Shown: in pieces, positions 29,028-39,640 of the stretch
Layout of the letters: each line of letters starts with the position of its first letter
How positions within the stretch are numbered: position 1 is the stretch's first letter
Assembly (NCBI RefSeq): GCF_000227135.1
Contig: NC_018257.1
Location: 77,501 to 141,500, forward strand
From: Leishmania donovani
Lineage: Eukaryota > Euglenozoa > Kinetoplastea > Trypanosomatida > Trypanosomatidae
Length of the DNA stretch: 64,000 nt
Direction: 5' to 3'
Notes under the pieces: generated by a model
The model's input: only the letters and a program-made list of their open reading frames with translations
What the model was told of the DNA's origin: nothing
The model's database searches: none
Made by a program: the position numbers and the translations under genes

Positions 29028-29395
29028 GCGGGAAGGAAGCGGGCAAAGCCCAGCGTGCCCCTCCCGCCCTCCTTCTGCTGCAGCATTCGCCTGACCTTCT
29101 GTGAGCGGCGAAGCAAAACAGAGAGGAAAGCGCTCGTCTGTATACGCGTCCGGCACATGCAGCGGTGCTGCGCGCCAACACACAACCACCAGCTGTCCCT
29201 CTCACAGGCGAATGGGCACCTAGCAGCCCTACACCGCAGACAGCACACACCACTTCCCTTGCTGGTTTCGAGTTCGTCTTTTTCCACCGTAGGTGGTGTG
29301 TTGATGGATGCACTCTGCATCAACGCAGCCAAACGCAATAATAGAAGACGGAAGGGAACGCAGAAAGCAGACGAGCCTGCCGGCATGCGCTCTCC
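29028..29395 (+). repeat. Continuation of the TBC1D23-like 5' flank; partner of the inverted copy at 25085-25452
   Basis: The first 162 bases repeat the end of the previous contig. The whole block is the reverse complement of 25085-25452. No gene is seen. At its right end the inverted copy predicts SIDER sequence, which here is hidden by N. Confidence 0.9.
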
Positions 29396-30353
29396 NNNNN
29401 NNNNNNNNNNNNNNNNNNNNNNNNNNNNNNNNNNNNNNNNNNNNNNNNNNNNNNNNNNNNNNNNNNNNNNNNNNNNNNNNNNNNNNNNNNNNNNNNNNNN
29501 NNNNNNNNNNNNNNNNNNNNNNNNNNNNNNNNNNNNNNNNNNNNNNNNNNNNNNNNNNNNNNNNNNNNNNNNNNNNNNNNNNNNNNNNNNNNNNNNNNNN
29601 NNNNNNNNNNNNNNNNNNNNNNNNNNNNNNNNNNNNNNNNNNNNNNNNNNNNNNNNNNNNNNNNNNNNNNNNNNNNNNNNNNNNNNNNNNNNNNNNNNNN
29701 NNNNNNNNNNNNNNNNNNNNNNNNNNNNNNNNNNNNNNNNNNNNNNNNNNNNNNNNNNNNNNNNNNNNNNNNNNNNNNNNNNNNNNNNNNNNNNNNNNNN
29801 NNNNNNNNNNNNNNNNNNNNNNNNNNNNNNNNNNNNNNNNNNNNNNNNNNNNNNNNNNNNNNNNNNNNNNNNNNNNNNNNNNNNNNNNNNNNNNNNNNNN
29901 NNNNNNNNNNNNNNNNNNNNNNNNNNNNNNNNNNNNNNNNNNNNNNNNNNNNNNNNNNNNNNNNNNNNNNNNNNNNNNNNNNNNNNNNNNNNNNNNNNNN
30001 NNNNNNNNNNNNNNNNNNNNNNNNNNNNNNNNNNNNNNNNNNNNNNNNNNNNNNNNNNNNNNNNNNNNNNNNNNNNNNNNNNNNNNNNNNNNNNNNNNNN
30101 NNNNNNNNNNNNNNNNNNNNNNNNNNNNNNNNNNNNNNNNNNNNNNNNNNNNNNNNNNNNNNNNNNNNNNNNNNNNNNNNNNNNNNNNNNNNNNNNNNNN
30201 NNNNNNNNNNNNNNNNNNNNNNNNNNNNNNNNNNNNNNNNNNNNNNNNNNNNNNNNNNNNNNNNNNNNNNNNNNNNNNNNNNNNNNNNNNNNNNNNNNNN
30301 NNNNNNNNNNNNNNNNNNNNNNNNNNNNNNNNNNNNNNNNNNNNNNNNNNNNN
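29396..30353. other. Assembly gap (958 N), expected to contain a SIDER2 element
   Basis: The left edge should continue into a SIDER 3' end, judging from the inverted copy at 25085 leftward. The right edge resumes inside the SIDER 5' region (CCTGACGCCACGCGCTGAGG). A repeat spanning the gap explains why assembly failed. Confidence 0.9.
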
Positions 30354-30398
30354 CCTGACGCCACGCGCTGAGGTGGGCCCCCGTCATTAAGGGGCACC
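30354..30398 (-). mobile_element. 5' end of a SIDER2-like element in the KU80 3' flank
   Basis: CCTGACGCCACGCGCTGAGG and the following CCCCCGTCAT match 33941-33974 in the same orientation, that is, along the direction of transcription. The rest is in the gap. It lies about 225 bases past the KU80 stop codon, within its probable 3' UTR. Confidence 0.7.
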
Positions 30399-30622
30399 GT
30401 CGTGAGGCAGAGAGGAAAGCGAAGATAAACGATGAGAGACGCTCACACGCACGCACACATGCAGAGAAGCGGCGAGAGAAACGGGCAAGGAGAAGGGAGA
30501 AGGAAGGCGGCGTGCGGGGGCAGGCGAAGGGAGCTGAGAGAGCGTGAATAGGCACAGACGCACGCAAGCAGACCGCACGTCCTTCGCTCTATACTCCCTC
30601 TCCTCTCTCCTGTGATGCTCCG

Positions 30623-33019
30623 CTACTGAATCTCTGCCAGCCAGTCATCATCGTCAGTCGTGTCGTCGAAGGCGATGGCGGGGTCGAAGCGGTCCTTCTG
30701 CAGGAAAGCCTTCGCGGCGGTATCGTCGGGCAGGGCTGCAGACTTGCACTCCTGTGCTGTGATAGGCCACACGTTGGCGCTGTCCTTCCGCTCCACCACG
30801 TATGGGGCCCAGAAATCGGTGTCGCGGCCGCACTGCCGTGCAACCACCTCCAATTTGAGCAGGAAATCGTTGTAGTAGGCGGCGTCGTCCTGCTTCACGC
30901 AGAACTGGCGGAGGGCCATAATGCAGGCCATACACTTGCGGTAGATGGCGTCCTTTATGCTGCTGCGCAGGAGCTCCCAGATGACATCGCTGAGGTCGTC
31001 CTTCGCCTTGTTCAGTTGTGCCTCCGTCACTGCAGGGTGGTGCACAATCATGGAGAAACTACCCACTGGGTCAACGGACGTGATCGCGAAGGAGAGACCG
31101 CCGCTGATGGTGTCGTGTGGAGCGGTGGAGATGCTGTTCGCATCCGACGTGGCATGGCTGCCGGCAGACGCTTCGTCCGCCTCCCCGCCGCACCTCACGC
31201 CTCTAGCAATGGCAGCGGCGATTGTGGACGGGGCTCCACCAGATCCCTGGGATGCTGAAGGCGGCGATACGGCCTGAGGGTCTATCAGTGATGACGTCGT
31301 CGCCACGTCTTGGTACCATGGCTTTCCCTTCCAACCCGCGTCTCTGCTTCCTGGCAAGAGCGCGTCCACTTCATCTTCGTACGGGAACGCGTTTGCGCAA
31401 GACGCAAGAGCGGCCCGGTGCGCCGATACCGCCTCATACACCGCGCTGCCCTCTGCGAAGAAGTCGGTGGAGGTACCCCTCAACGTGGGCAGCAGTTGTG
31501 GTACCGCTGCTTCGGACGAGGTCGCCTTCGCGTTGCCCTTCTCCGCCGAGACATTCATGGCGGACAGCTTGGATCGCAGAGTGGCGTAGTACTGTTGCAG
31601 GACCGGGTTGAAGGTGTCGTGAGGCGCCAGCACCGAGTCATCCACAGAGAGGCCGTCGATCAGCTCGTCCATCAACTGCTCCTCGGCCGCACTAAACTGC
31701 AGCTCCGGGTACTCGGAGAAGCGAAGGGCTCGCACGTCCTCGGCGAACGGGAGAGGAGCCAGCACCAAGTGGCGCTGCTCCGCAGACGACCCCGCCGTCC
31801 GCGCAAAGCATACGCATAGCGACGGAGCAGCATCTGCCGTGCGCACGAGCCGCACCAGCATCGCCTTACGACTGGATGCCATCGCGTCCACCAAGGCGTT
31901 GAAGCCGCGCTGTCCGGCATGGTCGCCCGCCAGTGGCAGCAGCGCGCGTGTGCCGCCCATCAACAGGTACGGCTCCACCTCGGCCTCTCCAACGAACCCG
32001 ATCGCTTCCAGCGCGCGCGGGCCCTTTACTCTCATCGTTTCTCGATCGGCCTCGCTGCATGAGATGCGGTCGGCGCCCAAGAAGAACGCCTCCACCCGCT
32101 CCTCCTTCGCCAAGGCACACGGCTGCTCTTCCACGCCGCCGACGGCGACGTACTCGATGGTCTGCACCACGTCTACGCCTTCCTGGGTGCTCCGCCGCAG
32201 CGAGGGCAGCCGCTCTTCCTGCGTGAGAGTGAACAGCTGCGTGGCAAGCCGCACGTCACCAATGCGAAGCGCAACCTTGAGCACGGGCTGCTGGCGGATC
32301 CTTCGACAGCGCGGCAACGAGAGACTCGCCAGCGCCTCTGCGGGGCTGACGAGTGTGCTCGGCGACCCCAGCTCGGTGCACAGCGCCGCGAGTATTATCT
32401 CGTTTTGTGCCTTCCTATCGAGCGCAGCCCACGCACTAGCTTCACCTGCGGTGAATTCGTTGAACTTCCCCTGTGAATCCGTGGGTGCTGGCAGTGCCTG
32501 AAAATCAAACCCGATCACCACCAACGCCACCTGGTCGCGCTGCAAGGCACCGATGAGGGAAAGCAGATCCTCCTTGTGCCGCACCTCGTGGCGGGCGTCG
32601 GTGAGGAAGTAAATGCAGCGATTGTACCGCTTTTGGCTCGTGCGCACTTGCAGCACCGCCACCGCCACCTGAAGGGCGTCGATGAAGTCGTACGCCTCCG
32701 CGATAGATCGCCGCACAGTCGCGCCGTCAGGCAGCACAGCAACACCGGCGCGAGTAGCAGCAATGGGTGCGAGGGTCAGCGTCGTTGCCGGTCCGAGATC
32801 GGCAGCCACAGTGATGTGGTTGTAGCGCGCCTGCTCAGACCGTTCGTACAGAGCGCTGCGAGACTTCTCAGTGCCGGCAAGAATGACAGCCACCTCGTCC
32901 GATGGCGCGTATATCATCTTGTCCGCGAGGATTCTGTCGCACAGGTCACACGCCTCCGCCAGCGCCGCAGCGCGGGGGAGAGTGATGTCCAGCACCAGCA
33001 CAGCGGCACCCTTGGACAT
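30623..33019 (-). CDS. KU80: KU80, DNA-end-binding subunit of the Ku heterodimer
   Basis: The 798-residue protein starts at the ATG at 33019. An in-frame ATG at 33148 lies upstream of a strong acceptor (near 33076), so it is unlikely to be used. Seen: an N-terminal Rossmann/von Willebrand A-like domain (about 4-230; VLVLDITLPRA...ADKMIYAPSDEVAVILAGTE); the Ku beta-barrel core (about 255-480; VEAFFLGADRI, EVEPYLLMGGTRALLPLAG); a helical C-terminal domain (about 640-770) and an acidic end DDTTDDDDWLAEIQ. KU80 pairs with KU70 on DNA ends. In trypanosomatids, which are reported to lack ligase IV-dependent end joining, Ku is mainly linked to telomere maintenance. I recall KU80 on chromosome 30 of L. 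major, consistent with the neighbours. Confidence 0.92.
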   Translation of the reverse strand: MSKGAAVLVLDITLPRAAALAEACDLCDRILADKMIYAPSDEVAVILAGTEKSRSALYERSEQARYNHITVAADLGPATTLTLAPIAATRAGVAVLPDGATVRRSIAEAYDFIDALQVAVAVLQVRTSQKRYNRCIYFLTDARHEVRHKEDLLSLIGALQRDQVALVVIGFDFQALPAPTDSQGKFNEFTAGEASAWAALDRKAQNEIILAALCTELGSPSTLVSPAEALASLSLPRCRRIRQQPVLKVALRIGDVRLATQLFTLTQEERLPSLRRSTQEGVDVVQTIEYVAVGGVEEQPCALAKEERVEAFFLGADRISCSEADRETMRVKGPRALEAIGFVGEAEVEPYLLMGGTRALLPLAGDHAGQRGFNALVDAMASSRKAMLVRLVRTADAAPSLCVCFARTAGSSAEQRHLVLAPLPFAEDVRALRFSEYPELQFSAAEEQLMDELIDGLSVDDSVLAPHDTFNPVLQQYYATLRSKLSAMNVSAEKGNAKATSSEAAVPQLLPTLRGTSTDFFAEGSAVYEAVSAHRAALASCANAFPYEDEVDALLPGSRDAGWKGKPWYQDVATTSSLIDPQAVSPPSASQGSGGAPSTIAAAIARGVRCGGEADEASAGSHATSDANSISTAPHDTISGGLSFAITSVDPVGSFSMIVHHPAVTEAQLNKAKDDLSDVIWELLRSSIKDAIYRKCMACIMALRQFCVKQDDAAYYNDFLLKLEVVARQCGRDTDFWAPYVVERKDSANVWPITAQECKSAALPDDTAAKAFLQKDRFDPAIAFDDTTDDDDWLAEIQ

Positions 33020-33075
33020 GCGATGGCTAAAATACGGTATGTGCACCCAGTGAAGAGAAGCTAGCCTCTCGCTTT

Positions 33076-33110
33076 CTAAAGAGAAGGTTGAGGAGGAGAA
33101 ACGGAGCAGG
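33076..33110 (-). promoter_or_regulatory. Predicted spliced-leader acceptor of KU80
   Basis: The minus strand reads CCGTTTCTCCTCCTCAACC then TTCTCTTTAG; the AG is complementary to 33076-33077. The 5' UTR would be about 56 nt and excludes the upstream in-frame ATG at 33148. Confidence 0.55.
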
Positions 33111-33414
33111 AGGTATGGCCCGAGTTCCTTCGACTCACAGGCTTGCATAGAGGGAGGTGGAGGACAACACGGCGGAGGGCATGAAGAAGCGCGCCGCGAG
33201 TGCGTGTCGCCCCGGAAAACAGCATGCAAAAGCTAATGGCGCCGATTCTAACACTGCAGCCCGCGGATACAAAAGTGACAGCAGCTCGTGTGCTCGGCGC
33301 GTACACTCCCGCTCGTGCCGGTGCCGTGCACGGCGGTGGAAAAGGCCGCACGAGATCGGGCACACATGCAGAAACATGTGCACAGATCGGAGAAAAGGTC
33401 ATGTGGTGCTCATT

Positions 33415-33985
33415 CTGTTGTGTTCGTTTCAGCGAGCCCATTCTCTGCCGTACAGCAGGGAGTAGAGCACCACTCTATACGGCCTGCCACAGGCCACATC
33501 GCGTGCTGCGACGCAGCCGTGGACACGCGCGGTACAGCAATGCGCCGACTCAGTCATCGGAGTACGGCCTCTGCGTCGAGCTCGGCCCGACCTCCGCCTC
33601 GCAGCCGCCCCCCCCCGTCGAGCCGGTTGCCACGTGGGGCATCTCTCTTAGGGTGGCGCAGGATCCCCACACCAGTAAGCATTTGCGAGGGCCGGGGGTG
33701 AGATACACGCCTGAGTCACGCAGACACTCTGCACAACGCATGGATGGCACAAGCCTGTGCACTGTCGCAGGTCGCTCCGACGCCACGCCATCCAGGACCT
33801 GAGCGCCGACATCAGTTGCGATACATCGCTCTGGCCTCCCCACGCCGCAGGCACCTGACCCTGTCACCACCAGAAGCGGTTCGGCGTCTGGCAAGGGTTA
33901 GGGTCTGCCTGGGTCACCCGCAGAGAGTGAGGCGCTGACCCCTGACGCCACGCGCTGAGGTGTCCCCCCGTCATCCAGGGGAAAG
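33415..33985 (-). mobile_element. SIDER2-like retroposon, near-complete copy C, between kinesin and KU80
   Basis: About 570 bases, read on the minus strand: it starts near CCCCTGGATGACGGGG (33985), runs through CAGCGCGTGGCGTCAGGGGT and ends in A-rich GAAACGAACACAACAGAAT. The end portion is shared with copies A and B, and the start with 30354-30398. Size, A-rich 3' end and location in intergenic/3'-UTR DNA fit Leishmania SIDER2, which is known to influence mRNA stability. It is oriented along transcription and probably lies in the kinesin 3' UTR. Confidence 0.72.
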
Positions 33986-36222
33986 GCAATGTGTCGAGAA
34001 GTACGAGAAACAGAGAGGCGGCCATCATGGCGCACTGGATCCATGACAACTGCGCTCACTAGTGGCTGAGACCAAGGGGAGGAAGGACTGAGGCGGCAGC
34101 GTTCTCCCCTGCGTCCGTGAAACCCAAGATAGAGGAAAAAAGGAAGAAAAAAAAACGGCAGGCGCTACGGACTCGGTGCTGCCACGCCACTGGAAATAGC
34201 AGCGGTGTGCAGGTGGCGCTGATGCACCCCTATCCGCATGCACGTTGCCTCGCAGAAGGACACGCGCAGACTCGCGCACAAGTGATCGCCAGAAGGGTGC
34301 CGTACGTAAGTGGCGTAGCAGACAACACACTCAAGACACATATGCGTTACAGCCCTTTGCGTTTCCTTCGATAAAAAAAAAGCTGCTTTAATCGACACCA
34401 ACGCCACAAGTCAGTGCATCAACGATAACCCTCATCCACGTCAGCGTCACTTTTCCTAGTCAAGACCCACCACTGCACAAAACAACGACGGCCATCACGG
34501 CGACGAAGAGAGCGCACGACACGAACAACGAAGACGAGCAGACACGAAGAAAAGCCGAAAGAAACCCGCACGACGGCGAAAATGAAAGATGAGTGAGGTC
34601 CAGCATCGCCACCGCAACCGCCAACTTTCACACAGCTGCGCACGAGCGCAGAGACACGGGCGCAGACAGCACACACAGAATAAAAGATCATAAGCGAAGA
34701 AGATAGAACAGATCGAGAGAGTGATGGAGGGAGGGAGGGGGAGAGAGAAGCATGAGTTTGTAGTCATTGAACGGGAGATAAAGAAATAGAGATAGAGAAA
34801 AGGGCTAGGGAGGCGGACGGCAGAACTCAGCATTGAGCGCCACCACCACCACCACCACCAAAGAAGAAAAGGGGAGTTGCATATATATATATATACACAG
34901 AAATGAAGAAGGCGTGTGGCGGTGTCTCTCCCAACAAGTCGCGCGCACACCCACGCTCAAACAGGCAAGCAACAACAGCAAAAAGCAGGAGAAGGAAAGG
35001 AGAGGGAGCGGTGGTGGTGGTGGTGGTGGTGTGTGTGTGTGTGTGTGCACGCAACGTCCTTGGTGGGCACGAGAGCAAAGCCCAGCGGATGGGCATGCAC
35101 GCAGCACACACAAATATTTACGGAACTTCAGCAAGCACGCACGGACAGGGGGAGCGAAAGAGAGAGAGAGACGCCATCGTTAAAAGAAAAGCATAGAGGC
35201 ACAGATCGAGCAATCGAAAATAGAAGCGTCAACGAAAGCGGCAATGAAAAAAAAAGGGCACAAGACAGCAGGCAGCACATAACGCGAGCGGGCGCCACGC
35301 ATGCGTGTGTATGTGTGTGTGTGTGTGTGTGTGTCATCGTCGGGCCACGTCACACGCACAGACGCAGAGAGAGAGAGAGAGAGACATGCCCACAAGCGAA
35401 GTCGATGACGGCAGACACGCACACACACACGCATGCGCACGCAGCCACTCGTGCTCGAGGATGTAGTGAGGACAGCCGGGGGAAGGGAAGAAAGGCGCAG
35501 GGAGGGAGAGCAAAACAACAAAAGTGTGTTATGGAGGGAGACGAGGGCGTGGCTGTGTGCGGGGGACGGCCCCGTCGAAGACGGACACCGCACGCGAGGT
35601 CCGCCTTCACCACCATCACCACGACATGACTCGCAGATGTTCTTGGTTGAGGCAACAATAAAAGGCACACGCACGCAGATATATTACTCTCGTACTCACT
35701 ACTACGGGCGCCTTCTGATATAGGGCGGCGCTTAAACACGGCAGCGCCGCCACAACGCAGACAAGAGAGCCCGCGCGCGTGCGCATCGGCTCGTTAGCGA
35801 ATGGGCGGGTGGAGCGGTTGAGCGAGGTGGCATAGCAAAACGCGGCAGCTACTCGGACAACAAAGAGGGCAGCCCAGCCGACACGTGAGCACTCTCGAGC
35901 AGAACAGCGGGACACAAGAGCGGCAACGGCAGCGAAAGATGAAGAAGCGAGAGACAGATACCGACAATGGCGACGGAGGAGACGACGTGAGGGGCCTGCG
36001 TGAAGAGGGAGGAAGAAAGGCCACGGCGACCGAAACAGCCCCCCTTAACCGCCTCCACCCCCCCCCCTTGTTCGACTTTTCCACGCGCCGCCCTCTCACT
36101 CTTCCTCTATGCTGGGCTAACCCCTCCCCTCCCTACTGCCCAGTCTATCGCACATAATGATGGCATTCGCACTTTGCCGCTGGTACGCAGCGGTAGGCCG
36201 GCATGTACCAGTGCCCGCACAA
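33986..36222. other. Microsatellite-rich 3' flank of the kinesin gene
   Basis: Holds (CAC)n at 34840-34860, (AT)n at 34881-34894, (GGT)n at 35010-35030 followed by (GT)n to 35047, another (GT)n at about 35304-35334, and GA runs. No coding potential is convincing. It is probably a long 3' UTR. Confidence 0.6.
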
Positions 36223-38055
36223 TTACGCTACCTTGCGCTGCGCAGCGTCACGTTCCTTCACGAGCATGCGAATCGCATTGGCCGCCTTTGCCTGGTACAC
36301 CATGAGCTCCGTACGCTCCGCCCGCAACGCGCGGATCTGCGCCTGAGCGCTTTCAGCGTCGTTGAATTCTTCGCCTTCACGAGGATAGTGCGGGCTGCCT
36401 GGGCTGCCTGGGCTCGCCGTGGCGTCGAAGTTGCCGACGGCGCTGAGGTAATCGGTGCCCTTAAGGGCCGCCAGCTCGGCGCACAGCTCCTCCTGGCGCT
36501 GCGTCGACTGCTCGCGCTCCATCTTGTAGCGCATGGCGAATGAGCGCATCTTCTGTGCGAGCTGGAAGCACTTGCGCTTCTCCTCGGCCACCACAAGCGC
36601 GAGGCGCACCCGCTCATCACTGATGACTTTCAGCTTGTCATCGCGTTGCTTCACTAACTCCCGCAAATCCTGGTTGGCCTTGGCCCAACCTCCGCTGGCA
36701 ACTTCACCATTGGCACCAGGCACTCCACTGGATGGTGTCTCATCAATCAGCTTCAGTCGATCAGCCGGCACGTACTGGCGCAGCTGCTTGTTCTCGTTGC
36801 GCAACATCGCGTTCTCATCGCTGAGCAACTTCATCTCCTCGTCGAGGGCGGAAATGCGTTCCTCGTAGACGCCACGCTCCTCTTCCAGTGCTTCCTCCAG
36901 CGTCTTGTCGTTTTTGTTGTCCAGGTCTGCCATGAGCTGCAGGTACAGCGCCTTGTAATCCAGCACCTCGTGTCTCTTCGCATCCTGCTTGATTTGGCTG
37001 GCGCGCTGTCCAAACAAGATGGCGCTCAAGCTCTCCTCCGTGTTTTCATCGGAGGGGCTGATGTTGACGATGATGGAGGTGTTGCCGTTACCCATCAGCG
37101 AGTACTGGAGAATGCGGGTCAGCTTCGACTCACGGAAGGGTGCGTGCTGGGCGTTATCGGTTAGCGCAGTCACCACCTTACCAAGGGTTAGGAGACTGCG
37201 GTTAATGTGCGTGGCTTCGTCGAGCGTCTTGCCCTCCGCATGTGTCTTGCTCACACGCTCGCTACCGGCAAGATCGCACAGCACCAGGCGGCCCTCCAGT
37301 GCAACCGTCGGACCCTCCGTTTCAGCGCCGACGGTCACGGCGCCGACCTTCTTCGCCTTGACGATGTTAAGTGTGAAGATAGTGTGGGAGCGCGAGCTTG
37401 TGTTGTTCATGGACGTGCTCGCCATCTCCTTCCGCGCTAGGCCCGCTTTGAAGTAGGCCATGGTGCTCTTGTAGTCCTTTACCTCCCGCTCAACTGCCAG
37501 TCCGGTGCTGTCGGACACCATCACGACGTCGCCACGGCCCTCCGAGCCCATCTGGATGCGGACCTTACTCTTCTTATCATCCAGCAAGTCGGTGAGGATT
37601 TCGTTGTAGAGCTGCACGTAGCTGACGCTGCACGAATAGTCATTGGCCGTGTCGCTGGCGATCTTGTTCCAAATCTCCCTCATGGACTGCTGCAGCACAC
37701 CCTCGTTATTCGGATCATCGTTGCTTATCGTAAATGTCTTGCCAGAGCCGGTCTGGCCGTACACGAAGAGGACGCCGTGCTGGCCATCGAAGGCAGCGTC
37801 GACGGCATTCCTGGCAAAGTTCTCGTACACATCCTTCTGCGTCACATTTGGCCTGAAGACGCGGTTGAATAGGTACTTCTTTTCGAATGATTTCGCGCCG
37901 GACTTGCGGTTCACGGTGATGGCGCGGGCGTCTCTGTCATCGTAGCTGATGTTTTGGAAGGTGTGCCCTTTCTCATTCGGCACAGGCGGCCGCACGCGGC
38001 AGTAAACCGCGATGGTCTTCGGCGCCGACTTGCTGCTTGTCTGCGTGCGTGACAT
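36223..38055 (-). CDS. Kinesin with N-terminal motor
   Basis: The 610-residue protein starts at the ATG at 38055 (MSRTQTSSK). Seen: a motor domain (about 13-360) with P-loop GQTGSGKT (100-107), switch I NNTSSRSH (217-224), switch II DLAGSE (261-266), and HINRSL and KLTRIL helices. This is followed by coiled coil (about 365-470 and 490-575), with a short linker holding SPGSPGSPHYP. All ATPase motifs are intact, so it should be an active, probably plus-end-directed, dimeric microtubule motor. The tail is short and has no recognised cargo domain. The subfamily is not obvious; the motor resembles general N-kinesins rather than kinesin-13 or C-terminal kinesin-14. Confidence 0.93.
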   Translation of the reverse strand: MSRTQTSSKSAPKTIAVYCRVRPPVPNEKGHTFQNISYDDRDARAITVNRKSGAKSFEKKYLFNRVFRPNVTQKDVYENFARNAVDAAFDGQHGVLFVYGQTGSGKTFTISNDDPNNEGVLQQSMREIWNKIASDTANDYSCSVSYVQLYNEILTDLLDDKKSKVRIQMGSEGRGDVVMVSDSTGLAVEREVKDYKSTMAYFKAGLARKEMASTSMNNTSSRSHTIFTLNIVKAKKVGAVTVGAETEGPTVALEGRLVLCDLAGSERVSKTHAEGKTLDEATHINRSLLTLGKVVTALTDNAQHAPFRESKLTRILQYSLMGNGNTSIIVNISPSDENTEESLSAILFGQRASQIKQDAKRHEVLDYKALYLQLMADLDNKNDKTLEEALEEERGVYEERISALDEEMKLLSDENAMLRNENKQLRQYVPADRLKLIDETPSSGVPGANGEVASGGWAKANQDLRELVKQRDDKLKVISDERVRLALVVAEEKRKCFQLAQKMRSFAMRYKMEREQSTQRQEELCAELAALKGTDYLSAVGNFDATASPGSPGSPHYPREGEEFNDAESAQAQIRALRAERTELMVYQAKAANAIRMLVKERDAAQRKVA

Positions 38056-39640
38056 GCCGATGAAGGGAGACGACAAGCAAAGCGAGAGAGCGCAGGCGCA
38101 GACACACGCGTCTGGTACGACGGGGAGCGGAAGAGGGGAGGGGGGAGGGAGCCCTGGGTGAAAAACGCAAGAGACAGCAATGAGAGAAGGACCCGAGAGG
38201 AGAGGATGGCGAGGCGGGGGTGTTGAGAGGCCGCTCAGCAAAGCGCTGGTGAGGGGAGGGGGGGGGAGGGCTGGAGTAGGCACGCGGGTTGTGCGCACGG
38301 CGGGAACGAATGAAGAGGAGGAGCAATGTCTAGCGTGTGTCAACCCTGTATGCTTCTTGGCGGTTAGTAGTCCACTGGGAGAATCAAGCGTCTGTGCAGC
38401 TCGCGCTACTAGCTGCGCGTCACGGTAAGCGGGGAGAAGCGGTGGGGCCGAAAGTAGGCGCGATGAGTCAGCAAAGGAAAGTGAGCGAGCGACAGGGAGA
38501 CGGGAGGGAGGGCGATAAGAGGTGGCAGAGTCAAGCGAAGCAATGTAGAGAAAGAGGTGTCTTGGCACGTGCATAGACGTGGGCACGTGTGTCATTGCGT
38601 GAGACGCACACACACACAGGGAGTAATGGAAGCAGACGTGAACAGCTCAAACAGTCACCACACGCACGGAACAGAGTTGCGTAGCGCGAGGGGAGGGAGA
38701 GATGCAGACATGTGGGTGTGGGTGCGCGGATGATAGGTCGCCATCGCAGCAGCAGTGCCAGCACGCACGCGCAGACTCTCTCAGACACAATCCGCCTCCG
38801 CCAAGCATGGGCAACGAGGCGCTTCTATGGATATCTATGCCCAGGTGATTTCTTCTCTACATACGTGCTTACGCGCCTACATAAACGAGCTCCCGGCGAT
38901 GACTGTCAAGCGCATGCGGAGCACGTAAGCGCAGACACGGGTGTGCGTTCAGCACACCAGTTCACATGGGGGGGGGCTGCTCTGTCGGGCCCTTCCTCCT
39001 GCCGCGAAGGCCCCCCCCATCCTCCACTCCCGCCCCGTCTCTGCGTCTCACCCACACGCTTTCCTGCGCGGCTCTGCAAAGCGTCCGTCTCTCCTGGCAC
39101 GCACGCCTCATGTGTGAGACGGCAATGAGACAAGAGGGCGAGGGCACGCGGCTCGGCAAAGGGAGTGCGCAGCGCGCGGTGAGAGACCGGGGCAGGGGAG
39201 AAACTGCACGATGCGGGCAACCACGTCAGAGATCAAGCAGAGACACCAAGAGCAGGACAGTGCCAACGGGAGCACCGAGCAAGTTCGAGCGGTGTCCATG
39301 CGCATGTGTGGGTGTGTGCCATTAGCGAGGGAGGAAGGCAACTATAGGTACACACATATCCTGCCTTTGCGGTAGGCGTGCGAAGAAACTCAGTAAGGGC
39401 GGGGGCGGGGCGGATGAAACCGTTCGAGTGCAAGAACGCGGATGGCGGGAGGAGGAGGAGGAAGGGGAAAGACAAGGAGAGACGCGGTGCTCCGCTCGAC
39501 CCCCTTTTCGCCGCCCACACCCTCCCGTCGCCCTTCGCCTTCTGCCAAGCCCTCGACGCATGCGCGCCCCCCTCCTCCCCCGTCAAGATCCGTCATCCCT
39601 CCGTCCGTCCGTCTGCACCTTCGACGCCCGCGCGCGCCGT
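38056..39640. other. Intergenic region between kinesin and TM9SF genes
   Basis: Contains the kinesin acceptor and the likely TM9SF 3' UTR. G-runs occur near 38259-38269 and 38969-38975. No gene is supported. Confidence 0.5.
38112..38153 (-). promoter_or_regulatory. Predicted spliced-leader acceptor of the kinesin gene
   Basis: A long pyrimidine tract on the minus strand (CCTCCCCTCTTCCGCTCCCC) precedes CGTACCAG; the AG is complementary to 38112-38113, giving a 5' UTR of about 57 nt. Confidence 0.55.

Noticed and set aside
25907..30397. A 1,496-codon minus-strand frame running through the N gaps into the TBC1D23-like gene
   Set aside because: Its upstream part is N and duplicated non-coding flank; the real gene starts at the ATG at 28486 behind a clear acceptor.
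33020..33148. Longer KU80 from the in-frame ATG at 33148
   Set aside because: A strong pyrimidine tract with AG near 33076 lies downstream of this ATG, so the mRNA should not include it; the extension also lies outside the Ku fold.
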